A DNA stretch of 20,625 bases from Gammaproteobacteria bacterium (GTDB lineage: Bacteria > Pseudomonadota > Gammaproteobacteria > Steroidobacterales > GCA-2729495), in the NCBI GenBank assembly GCA_030429685.1, contig JAUIEY010000009.1:1-20625 (forward strand). Reading direction: 5' to 3'. Under the pieces are notes generated by a model. It was not told the DNA's origin. It saw only the letters and a list, made by a program, of their open reading frames with translations, and searched no databases. The translations under genes were made by a program, and so were the position numbers. How positions within the stretch are numbered: position 1 is the stretch's first letter; each line of letters starts with the position of its first letter. Below are positions 1-7,258 of this stretch, piece after piece.

Positions 1-314
1 CTCGCGTCCGTATTCCAGCGGTGCAGAACCTCACCAGGCGGCGTACCTTTGACCGAATCTGGTCGAAAAATGTCTCCCACGGATCGGATTTTCGACACTT
101 CTTTTCTTGAAACACCTGTTATTACAGATACTCGAGATATATTCGTCGGTCGTCCCCGTATCCCATATTCCTCAGTTGCAACCTGAACAAAAGCCGTCTT
201 CGCAACTTCCGAGAGCTCCTTGTGCCCAATCCCACACTGCATCAACGCTCTGGCTATTGGCCTAAGTGCTAACAACAACGCTTTGAGAATTCTTTCCTGA
301 GAAGACTGAGGCAT
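1..314 (-). CDS. DUF6502-like protein, N-terminal part (runs off window)
   Basis: An open frame of 104 codons runs from an ATG at 314 to the window edge without a stop. The product begins MPQSSQERILKALLLALRPI. It then shows a helical block (ALMQCGIGHKELSEVAKTAF), a segment GRPTNISRVSVITGVSRKEV that reads like a helix-turn-helix, and a downstream LHRWNTDA. This order resembles the DUF6502 family, whose function is unknown; the DNA-binding idea comes only from the helix-turn-helix-like segment. An in-frame ATG at 341 would add nine residues, but it lies inside the palindromes just after the -10 box, so 314 is preferred. Neither start has a clear Shine-Dalgarno. The gene is AT-richer than its neighbours and has its own promoter, so it is probably not part of the smc-zipA-ligA operon. 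Confidence 0.75.
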   Translation of the reverse strand, partial: MPQSSQERILKALLLALRPIARALMQCGIGHKELSEVAKTAFVQVATEEYGIRGRPTNISRVSVITGVSRKEVSKIRSVGDIFRPDSVKGTPPGEVLHRWNTDA

Positions 315-335
315 TCTGCTCAAGCCGCCATATAG

Positions 336-355
336 GGTCATAAATGACCATTTAT
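336..355. promoter_or_regulatory. Overlapping palindromes, candidate operator
   Basis: Two interlocked inverted repeats are present: GGTCAT-AA-ATGACC (336-349) and ATAAATG-AC-CATTTAT (340-355). They share the central ATGACC half-site. They cover the -10 box and the predicted transcription start of the DUF6502-like gene, where a bound repressor would block RNA polymerase. Autoregulation is a reasonable guess because the gene product has a helix-turn-helix-like segment, but no binding protein can be named from sequence. Confidence 0.45.
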
Positions 356-378
356 AGCAGCCATCGGCAATAAATCAA
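351..378 (-). promoter_or_regulatory. sigma70-like promoter of the DUF6502-like gene
   Basis: On the minus strand a -35 box TTGATT (378-373) and a -10 box TATAAA (356-351) are separated by 16 bp. The first matches 4 of 6 and the second 5 of 6 consensus bases. The predicted start of transcription is near 344, giving a leader of about 30 nt before the ATG at 314. Called from sequence alone. Confidence 0.55.
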
Positions 379-393
379 TGATATACCGGCAAA

Positions 394-409
394 CGGGAGG
401 ATATTCCCG
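394..409 (-). terminator. Weak terminator-like hairpin after ligA
   Basis: A 5-bp inverted repeat CGGGA/TCCCG with a 6-nt loop follows the ligA stop by 3 bases. Only three T residues follow on the minus strand, so it is at best a weak intrinsic terminator or a 3'-end-stabilising hairpin. Confidence 0.25.
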
Positions 410-412
410 GAC

Positions 413-2452
413 TTAGCGCCTGCCGAGCTTATTCAGAAATTCATCTTCATTGAGCAGTTCAACACCAAGCTGCCGGGCTTTATCAAGCTTGGAGCCTGCT
501 TTTTCTCCGTAGACCAGGTAGCCGGTTTTTGCCGAGACGCTGCCGGAAACTTTACCGCCTTTTTGCTTTATCTCTGCTTTCGCCTGATCCCGCGTCATGC
601 TGGCTAATGTGCCCGTAACCACAAAGGTGATGCCGGCAAATTCCTGCTCGATATCATCGGCAATTTCGACGCTTCTTACTCGCACGCCCTGCGGTCCGGT
701 GAGTTGGTCAAGCACCTGCAAATTGTGCTCTTCACTAAAAAAAGCACGTATGTGTTCTGCGACGATCGGCCCGACGTCAGGAACCCGTTCCAGTGCTTCC
801 ATATCATCGCTGGAACTAATCAGCGCTTCCAAAGAACCAAAATGATTGGCCAGATTTTCTGCGGTAGCCTCGCCGACCTCACGAATTCCAAGCGCAAACA
901 AGAAACGACTCAAACTAACATCACGGCTTGCATCAATAGCAGCCACTAGATTGGACGCAGATTTTTCCGCCATGCGCTCGAGCCCTGCAAGACTTTCAAC
1001 ATTGATGCGCTGAGCATTGAAAAGATCCGCTGGTGTCCGCACGAGGCCCTCATCAACCAGTTGCTCGATCAGTTTGCTCCCTAACCCGTCGATATCCATC
1101 GCTTTGCGGGAAACAAAATGCTTTAGAGCTTCTTTGCGTTGTGCTTCGCAATACAATCCGGCACTACAACGGGCGACAGCTTCGCCCTCCGCTCTGGAAA
1201 CCTCTGACTTGCACACTGGGCAGCGCCGGGGCAGCCGCACCGGCGCTGCGTTGTTTTGGCGCCTGGCTTTCAGTACGCTGACAACTTCCGGAATCACGTC
1301 TCCTGCACGCCGCACCGACACGGTGTCGCCAATGCGCACGTCTTTGCGCTCCAGCTCATCAATATTATGCAGCGTCGCATTCGATACGGTGACACCACCC
1401 ACGTTGACCGGCTCAAGCCTGGCGACTGGCGTCAGAGCGCCGGTGCGCCCCACCTGCCAGTCCACCCCCTTTATGACCGTAAGCTCCTCCTGCGCAGGAA
1501 ACTTGCTGGCTATTGCCCAGCGCGGCGCCCGCGACACGAAACCCAGCTCCCGCTGCAACGCGTAGTCATCTACCTTGCAGACAACACCGTCGATCTCATA
1601 AGCCAGCGCATGGCGACGCTCTCCGATACGTTCAAAATAATCGATACAACCAGTTGCGCCCACTACCACTTGGTTCTCCGGACACACCCGCAGCCCCCAC
1701 TCCGCGAGGCGCTGCAGCGTTTCGCTATGAGTAGCAGGTAATTCGCCGCCGGATACTTCACCTACACCGTATACGAACATAGTTAGCGGTCGCCTGGCAG
1801 CGACACGCGGATCAAGTTGCCGCAAACTGCCGGCCGTAGCGTTGCGTGGATTGGCAAACGTTTTCTCGCCGGCCTTGCGCGCAGCAGCATTCATCGCGTC
1901 GAAACCAGCTAGCGGCATATAGACTTCGCCACGCACCTCAAGCACTTTCGGGAACCCTCCGCCATGCAGGCGCATAGGTACTGCGGGAATGGTTTTCACA
2001 TTGTGGCTGACGTCTTCGCCGGTACGACCATCGCCTCGGGTCGCGGCCTGCACAAATTGTCCTTGCTCATAACGCAAACTGATTGCCATACCGTCAAGCT
2101 TGGGCTCTACCGCATAGGCCACCTCGTCTTCAGATTCGAGGCGCTCGCGCACGCGCCTGTCAAAGGCGATGATATCTTCGGCGGAGAAGGCATTGTCCAG
2201 CGACAGCATGGGTACCGCATGGGGGACCTGCGCAAAACCTGGCAGCGGCTCGCCGCCTACGCGCTGGGTAGGCGAATCGGCGGTTACCAGATCAGGATAT
2301 TGCTCTTCCAGCTTGAGCAACTGCCGGAACAGGCGGTCATATTCCGCGTCGGGAATTTGCGGTTCATCCAGCACGTGATAGCGATAGTTGTGCTGATCAA
2401 TCTGCTCGCGCAGGGCCTTAGCCTGCCGGCGCGCTTTGTCAGGTACGCTCAT
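413..2452 (-). CDS. ligA: NAD-dependent DNA ligase LigA
   Basis: 679 aa, close to the usual ~670. LigA seals nicks in duplex DNA using NAD+, joining Okazaki fragments and finishing excision repair. Visible features in order: an Ia/adenylation region with HNYRYHVLDEPQIPDAEYD near residues 21-39; the KxDG motif EPKLDG with the adenylated lysine at K118; the OB-fold region around 320-400; a Cys4 zinc finger with C411, C414, C429 and C435 in the spacing seen in E. coli LigA; helix-hairpin-helix repeats around 450-590; and a BRCT domain from about 604 to the end. The start codon overlaps the zipA stop as ATGA, so translation is probably coupled. It is the last gene of the smc-zipA-ligA run. Nothing essential is missing. 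Confidence 0.98.
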   Translation of the reverse strand: MSVPDKARRQAKALREQIDQHNYRYHVLDEPQIPDAEYDRLFRQLLKLEEQYPDLVTADSPTQRVGGEPLPGFAQVPHAVPMLSLDNAFSAEDIIAFDRRVRERLESEDEVAYAVEPKLDGMAISLRYEQGQFVQAATRGDGRTGEDVSHNVKTIPAVPMRLHGGGFPKVLEVRGEVYMPLAGFDAMNAAARKAGEKTFANPRNATAGSLRQLDPRVAARRPLTMFVYGVGEVSGGELPATHSETLQRLAEWGLRVCPENQVVVGATGCIDYFERIGERRHALAYEIDGVVCKVDDYALQRELGFVSRAPRWAIASKFPAQEELTVIKGVDWQVGRTGALTPVARLEPVNVGGVTVSNATLHNIDELERKDVRIGDTVSVRRAGDVIPEVVSVLKARRQNNAAPVRLPRRCPVCKSEVSRAEGEAVARCSAGLYCEAQRKEALKHFVSRKAMDIDGLGSKLIEQLVDEGLVRTPADLFNAQRINVESLAGLERMAEKSASNLVAAIDASRDVSLSRFLFALGIREVGEATAENLANHFGSLEALISSSDDMEALERVPDVGPIVAEHIRAFFSEEHNLQVLDQLTGPQGVRVRSVEIADDIEQEFAGITFVVTGTLASMTRDQAKAEIKQKGGKVSGSVSAKTGYLVYGEKAGSKLDKARQLGVELLNEDEFLNKLGRR

Positions 2453-3120
2453 TCGACGGCCGATGATTTGACGGGCGAGCTCTCGAATTCGTGCCGACGC
2501 AGATAGTCGATCAGTTCTTCGCGCATATAGCGTTCCCGCTGCAGACTAAAGGCACTGCCCTGCTCATCTACCAGGCAACCGTCTATGGCCTTGGTGATTT
2601 CGCGGGCCTTGGCAACCATGTCATCGAACAGCTGCAGGCCGTTTTCCGGTGCCGGCAGCACGGCAAACATGCTGATGCCCCGGTATTCCGACTCCTTGAG
2701 TTTGCTGAGATCAAAAGACCCCGGCTCAACCAGACTGGCAACGCTGAAACGGATGCGCTCATCATCTTCGGCATGAGCATGGAATATTCCGAACTGGCCA
2801 TGACGCAGGCCTGCCGAGCGCAATGCCAGAATCAACTCTTCGGCGGGAAAGGCAGCACCCTGCTGCGGCATGATGCGGACGGTAACGACTTTGGAATCGG
2901 GTCGGAGCGGCGGTGTTTTCGCCCTTACAGGAGCCGGCTCGGGTTCGCGCAATACGGGCGGACTGCGGTCATCTGCTGCCGGGCACGACTCATCAGCCGA
3001 GCTGGACCTGCGGCGCGCCAACCACTTGGCGGGCTTCGGATACCAGCCGCGGCTGTAACAGAAGATACCGAAAATCAGGATCAGACCGATCAGTAACAGA
3101 ATTCCTCTGAACGGCTCCAT
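2449..3120 (-). CDS. zipA: Cell division protein ZipA
   Basis: 223 aa from the ATG at 3120. ZipA anchors the FtsZ ring to the inner membrane. The product starts MEPFRGILLLIGLILIFGIF, an N-terminal membrane segment at about residues 6-24, followed by a basic stretch and a Pro/Arg/Glu-rich linker to about 76. The FtsZ-binding domain spans about 77-210, from VVTVRIMPQQGAAFP through GQFGIFHA and FAVLPAPENGLQLFDDMV. A longer in-frame reading to 3210 was rejected: it runs into smc and puts 30 non-membrane residues before the anchor, whereas 3120 has an AAAGGG Shine-Dalgarno-like stretch 5'. It lies 25 bp after smc and overlaps ligA by 4 bp. The linker is short compared with E. coli ZipA (328 aa in total). 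Confidence 0.95.
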   Translation of the reverse strand: MEPFRGILLLIGLILIFGIFCYSRGWYPKPAKWLARRRSSSADESCPAADDRSPPVLREPEPAPVRAKTPPLRPDSKVVTVRIMPQQGAAFPAEELILALRSAGLRHGQFGIFHAHAEDDERIRFSVASLVEPGSFDLSKLKESEYRGISMFAVLPAPENGLQLFDDMVAKAREITKAIDGCLVDEQGSAFSLQRERYMREELIDYLRRHEFESSPVKSSAVE

Positions 3121-3145
3121 GACAACAGACCCTTTACCCTGAAAG

Positions 3146-6100
3146 TTAACCGGCGAGCTTAACCGCCTCGTCAATGTCGACCGAAACCAGACGTGATACG
3201 CCGGGCTCACCCATGGTCACACCCATCAGCTGACTGGCCAGTTCCATGGTGACCTTGTTATGGGTGATGAACAGGAACTGCACGCTTGCCGACATCTCCC
3301 GGACAATGTCACAAAAGCGGCCGACATTGGCATCATCCAGCGGCGCATCCACTTCGTCGAGCAGACAGAACGGTGCCGGATTGAGCTCAAAAATAGAGAA
3401 AACCAACGCTACTGCGGTAAGCGCTTTCTCACCACCCGATAACAAATGGATACTGCTGTTACGTTTGCCCGGCGGCTGCGCCATCACGGTTACGCCGGAA
3501 TTCAGCAAATCATCGCCTTCCAGGCTCATGTAGGCATGGCCACCACCGAACAAGCGCGGGAACAGTTTCTTCAGACCGGCATTGATGGCATCGAACACTT
3601 CCTGGAACCGCTGGCGGGTTTCTTTGTCGATCTTGCGAATGGCTTTTTCGAGGGTTTCCAGCGCGGAACTCAAGTCAGCGTGCTGCTCTTCCAGATATTT
3701 GGCACGTTCAGATTGTTCTTCAAATTCCTCAATAGCCAGCAGATTAACCGTGCCGATACGATCCAGGCGGCGCTTAACTTTCTCCAGTCGCTCCTGCCAG
3801 GCATCCGGCGTGTAGTCCTCCGGCAGGCTTTGCTGAACATCCTCAAGTGACAGACCCGTAGCAGCAAACTTCTCCGCGATGCCTTCGCGGCGAATTTCCA
3901 GCTCCCGAACAGCCATACGCATGCTATCAGCGCTTTCACGGACCTCGCTGACATTTTTCTCCTGTTCGGCGCGACGCAGTTCCTGCGAACGCAACATGTC
4001 GTTGGCTTGCTCCAGCGCTTCGTGCTTGCCGCGCAATTCGTCATCAACAGTAACTTTGAGCGCCAACTGCTCCTGTAGTTTATTCTGCAGCTCTTCCAGC
4101 GGCGCTTCACCTTCCTGCAGATGCACCTTGAGACTCTCTACGCGGTTAGTCAGCTGAGATTTCTGCGACAATGCGCGTTCCAGCGTCGTGGTAGCTGACT
4201 CACGACTGGACCGCTGCGACTGCACCTCAATAGTAAGGTTGTGATAAGCATCGCGGTCTGCTTCTGCCTGCTGACGTGCCGCTTCGGCCTCCTTGATCAG
4301 CTCCGCCTGCCGCGCACGCAGGCCATCCACCTGACCTTCCAGCTGCTCTGCCTGCTGGCGGGCCGCCGTCAGCTTGGCTTCCGCGTCACGAATGGCATTG
4401 CCAACGTCGCCAATGGACACATCAATGCTCTGGCTGTCTTCACCCAATGCCAGCGACCGCTGGCGGGATTTATCAAATTCAGTGCGCAATGCCGTCAATC
4501 GCGCGGCAGCCGCTCCGTGCTCCTTGGCAGCCTGAGTTTGCGCTTCCTGCAGCTGCTCACGCTCGGTTTCGCAGGACTTAATGTCCCCCTTGACAGCAAC
4601 ACGCTGTTCTTCGAGGCGACTGAGTCGTGACTCCAGCGACCTGATGGCGGTTTCCAGCTCGCGCATTTCGGTTTCACGCGTCAGCACACCACCTGTCTCA
4701 CCGTCGCTGCGTGACACCCGCACCCAGTTGCGGCTTAACCACACGCCATCCGGCGTGATTACCGATTCACCCCGGTTCAAGCGGCCGCGCAGTGCCGTGG
4801 CTTCACTCAGCGTGGCGGCCGTGCGCACCGTGGCAAGAGCCTCGGCCGCCGGACCGGCATTATGCACCCGCGCCAGCAGGTAACCCTCAGTGCCGTCCTC
4901 CGCATATTTCAGCGCATCGTCCTCAAACAGCAGCACATTGGCGTCCGGCAAATTGCGCAGGTGTTTGTCGACTTTCTCGACCGACACAGCCTGCAGGAAA
5001 TCGCCCAGCACGGTCTCTACCGCAGTCTGCCAGCCGTCCTCGACCTGCAGCTTTTGCGCCAGGCGCTGGCGCGTGTCGAGCTGCTGCGCGGCCAGCCACT
5101 CTGCTGCCTGCTCTTCGTCAGCCCCCAGCGCTGCCTGCTGCAGGGTTTCCAGTGCCACCAGCCTGGCTCGCGACGCGTCCAGTTCACTGCGCACTTCCTG
5201 CTGTTCGGCAATGGTTGTTTCGCTGCTGCTGCGCAACGCATCAAGCTGCCGCAAGGTCTCCTGCAATCGCCGGGAAACCTGTTGTTCGCGCTCGCCAAGG
5301 TCACGTTCGGCACGTGCCAGATCATCCAGTCGGCCTTCCAGGTCTTCCAGCGATATACTGCCGCGCTCCTGCTCGAGACTGCTGCGCCGCTGCTCCAGCT
5401 GTTCCTGTTTTTCATGCAGGTGGCTGATGCGGGCGGTTTCCACTTCGACCACGCGCCGCGCCGCATTCAATTCGTCGCTGAAACCGTTCCAGTTGTCCTG
5501 CCACCGCGCCAGTTCTTTTTCCGCCTGATCCAGTCGTTCTGCCGAACGCCGGGCAGTGCTTTCAACCTCATCCATGCCCGGTGCCAGAGCCTCGAGACGT
5601 TTATCCAGCTCGCGCAGCTGGGCTTCGTCATTACTGATTTCGGTACCGATCTCAGCCAGCCGCTCGCGAGCCTCTTCCAGATCCATTTGCTGGCGCTCGC
5701 GGGTGGCGCGGTTGTGCTCGATGGCCTGCTCCAGATGGGAAATTTCCAGATCCACCGAGTAATGCCTGGCGGTTGTGGCATTGAGCTCATCACCAGCCAG
5801 TATCTGCTTCTGCCGGGCTTCTTCGATCTCCGCCTCAACCCGTCGTTGCGCCGCGATTGCCGCTTCCAGCTCGGTTTTCTGCCGTGCCAGCGCCATGGCT
5901 TCGTCGTTGACCCTGGCATCAATATGCTGCAGGTCGATGGCCAGCAATTCTGCTTCGAGCTGGCGCTGCTCATCTTTGAGCACTTTGTGGCGTTCGGCCG
6001 CGCGCGCCTGTTTCTGCAGATGTCGTAACTGGTTTTCGACCTCTTCGCGCAGATCATTCAACCGGTCCAGATTATCGCGGGTGTGCCGGATACGGTTCTC

Positions 6101-6640
6101 GGTTTCGCGACGGCGTTCTTTGTATTTGGAGATACCGGCTGCTTCTTCGAGGTGCGCACGCATTTCTTCAGGCTTGGCCTCGATCAGGCGGGAAATCATG
6201 CCCTGTTCAATGATTGCGTAGCTGCGCGGCCCGAGCCCTGTGCCCAGAAAAATATGCGTTATGTCTTTGCGCCGGCAGCGGACGTTATTCAGAAAATACT
6301 GCGACTGACCATCACGCGTGACGGTGCGGCGCACTGCCACTTCGCCGTAATTGGCAAACTGACCACCGATTGCGCCGTCGGCATTGTCGAAAACCAGCTC
6401 TATAGATGCCTGACCGATGGGCTTGCGATTAGCCGAGCCATTAAAAATGACATCCGCCATCGACTCGCCGCGCAGGTTCTTGGCCGAGGTCTCCCCCATT
6501 ACCCACCGCACTGCGTCAATCACATTGGATTTGCCGCATCCGTTGGGGCCAACAACACCCACCAGATTACTCGGCAAAACAATGGTCGTCGGATCGACGA
6601 AAGACTTAAAGCCGGACAGCTTAATCTTGCTTAGTCGCAT
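3146..6640 (-). CDS. smc: Chromosome segregation ATPase SMC
   Basis: 1164 aa, full length for bacterial SMC. The protein dimerises and, with ScpA and ScpB, compacts and helps segregate the chromosome. The N-terminal head has Walker A GPNGCGKS at 31-38. Long coiled coils flank a hinge at roughly 505-650. The C-terminal head carries the ABC signature LSGGEKALTAVAL from 1067 and Walker B FCLLDEVDAPLDD, with D1095 and the catalytic E1096, followed by a conserved FITHNK motif. It is a true SMC rather than MukB, judging from the head sequences and size. The ATG at 6640 has AAGGGAAGT just upstream. It is the first gene of the smc-zipA-ligA run and diverges from queF; the 75 bp between them show no convincing promoter. 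No scpA or scpB is in the window. Confidence 0.98.
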   Translation of the reverse strand: MRLSKIKLSGFKSFVDPTTIVLPSNLVGVVGPNGCGKSNVIDAVRWVMGETSAKNLRGESMADVIFNGSANRKPIGQASIELVFDNADGAIGGQFANYGEVAVRRTVTRDGQSQYFLNNVRCRRKDITHIFLGTGLGPRSYAIIEQGMISRLIEAKPEEMRAHLEEAAGISKYKERRRETENRIRHTRDNLDRLNDLREEVENQLRHLQKQARAAERHKVLKDEQRQLEAELLAIDLQHIDARVNDEAMALARQKTELEAAIAAQRRVEAEIEEARQKQILAGDELNATTARHYSVDLEISHLEQAIEHNRATRERQQMDLEEARERLAEIGTEISNDEAQLRELDKRLEALAPGMDEVESTARRSAERLDQAEKELARWQDNWNGFSDELNAARRVVEVETARISHLHEKQEQLEQRRSSLEQERGSISLEDLEGRLDDLARAERDLGEREQQVSRRLQETLRQLDALRSSSETTIAEQQEVRSELDASRARLVALETLQQAALGADEEQAAEWLAAQQLDTRQRLAQKLQVEDGWQTAVETVLGDFLQAVSVEKVDKHLRNLPDANVLLFEDDALKYAEDGTEGYLLARVHNAGPAAEALATVRTAATLSEATALRGRLNRGESVITPDGVWLSRNWVRVSRSDGETGGVLTRETEMRELETAIRSLESRLSRLEEQRVAVKGDIKSCETEREQLQEAQTQAAKEHGAAAARLTALRTEFDKSRQRSLALGEDSQSIDVSIGDVGNAIRDAEAKLTAARQQAEQLEGQVDGLRARQAELIKEAEAARQQAEADRDAYHNLTIEVQSQRSSRESATTTLERALSQKSQLTNRVESLKVHLQEGEAPLEELQNKLQEQLALKVTVDDELRGKHEALEQANDMLRSQELRRAEQEKNVSEVRESADSMRMAVRELEIRREGIAEKFAATGLSLEDVQQSLPEDYTPDAWQERLEKVKRRLDRIGTVNLLAIEEFEEQSERAKYLEEQHADLSSALETLEKAIRKIDKETRQRFQEVFDAINAGLKKLFPRLFGGGHAYMSLEGDDLLNSGVTVMAQPPGKRNSSIHLLSGGEKALTAVALVFSIFELNPAPFCLLDEVDAPLDDANVGRFCDIVREMSASVQFLFITHNKVTMELASQLMGVTMGEPGVSRLVSVDIDEAVKLAG

Positions 6641-6715
6641 ACTTCCCTTATGCGCCTCGTGGTGTAAAGTAGCGCCCCACCAGAGCGCAACAACACACAG
6701 GCCTGACTCTTATTT

Positions 6716-7162
6716 ATGAATACGCAGGATCGTAATTCTCAAACCGCGACTGGCTCCCCCCGCAGGGAACTGGACACTTTCAACAACCCTAACCCTGGTC
6801 GCGATTATACCATCAGGATACTAATCCCGGAGTTCACCTGCCTGTGCCCGAAAACCGGCCAGCCTGACTTCGCGACGCTGTTCCTCGACTATATACCTGA
6901 TGCGGCCTGTGTGGAACTCAAATCACTAAAGCAGTACGTCTGGTCCTATCGTGACGAGGGCGCCTTCCACGAGGCCGTCACCAACCAGATACTGGGCGAC
7001 CTCACGGCGGCCCTGAACCCTCGGTATATAAGGCTAACGGCGCGGTTTAATGTCCGCGGCGGGATATATACCACCGTTGTTGCCGAGGACCGCAAGCCTG
7101 GCTGGGAGCCCGCCACCCCGGAAACCCTGCCCCAGCCGGTGCCCGATACCGCGGCCGGCTAA
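6716..7162 (+). CDS. queF: NADPH-dependent preQ0 reductase QueF, unimodular type
   Basis: 148 aa. QueF reduces the nitrile of 7-cyano-7-deazaguanine (preQ0) to preQ1 with NADPH, in queuosine synthesis. The catalytic nucleophile is in TCLCPKTGQPDF: C44, with the general acid D51 seven residues later, the spacing of Bacillus subtilis Cys55/Asp62. The QueF nucleotide-binding motif follows as ELKSLKQYVWSYRDEG (67-82), then FHEAVTNQI and FNVRGGIYT. At 148 aa it is the short form, not the ~280-aa two-module form of E. coli. There is no clear Shine-Dalgarno and no preQ1 riboswitch in the short upstream gap. gluQRS, which acts on the finished Q base of tRNA-Asp, lies two genes downstream. Confidence 0.97.
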   Translation: MNTQDRNSQTATGSPRRELDTFNNPNPGRDYTIRILIPEFTCLCPKTGQPDFATLFLDYIPDAACVELKSLKQYVWSYRDEGAFHEAVTNQILGDLTAALNPRYIRLTARFNVRGGIYTTVVAEDRKPGWEPATPETLPQPVPDTAAG

Positions 7163-7190
7163 GCTCCCGAAAATAGGTGCAGATAACGAC

Positions 7191-7218
7191 TTTTTTCGGC
7201 CCCGACTCTATGTATAAT
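7191..7218 (+). promoter_or_regulatory. dksA promoter with GC-rich discriminator
   Basis: A perfect -10 box TATAAT lies at 7213-7218. The -35 region is weak; TTTTTT at 7191-7196, with a 16-bp spacer, is the best candidate. The bases after the -10 (CCGCC, 7219-7223) form a GC-rich discriminator before the predicted start near 7225. Discriminators like this are typical of promoters inhibited by ppGpp and DksA. Confidence 0.6.
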
Positions 7219-7258
7219 CCGCCATTTTGCGGAGGCCCTCCGGGGAGTAGCAGGGAAA

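Noticed and set aside
4862..6028. 388-codon plus-strand frame opposite smc
   Set aside because: Antisense shadow of the coiled-coil region. The Gln/Leu/Phe bias follows from the complementary codons.
6641..6715. Possible preQ1 riboswitch before queF
   Set aside because: The 75-bp gap lacks the conserved preQ1 aptamer sequence and any terminator. Promoter-like boxes on both strands are too weak to call.
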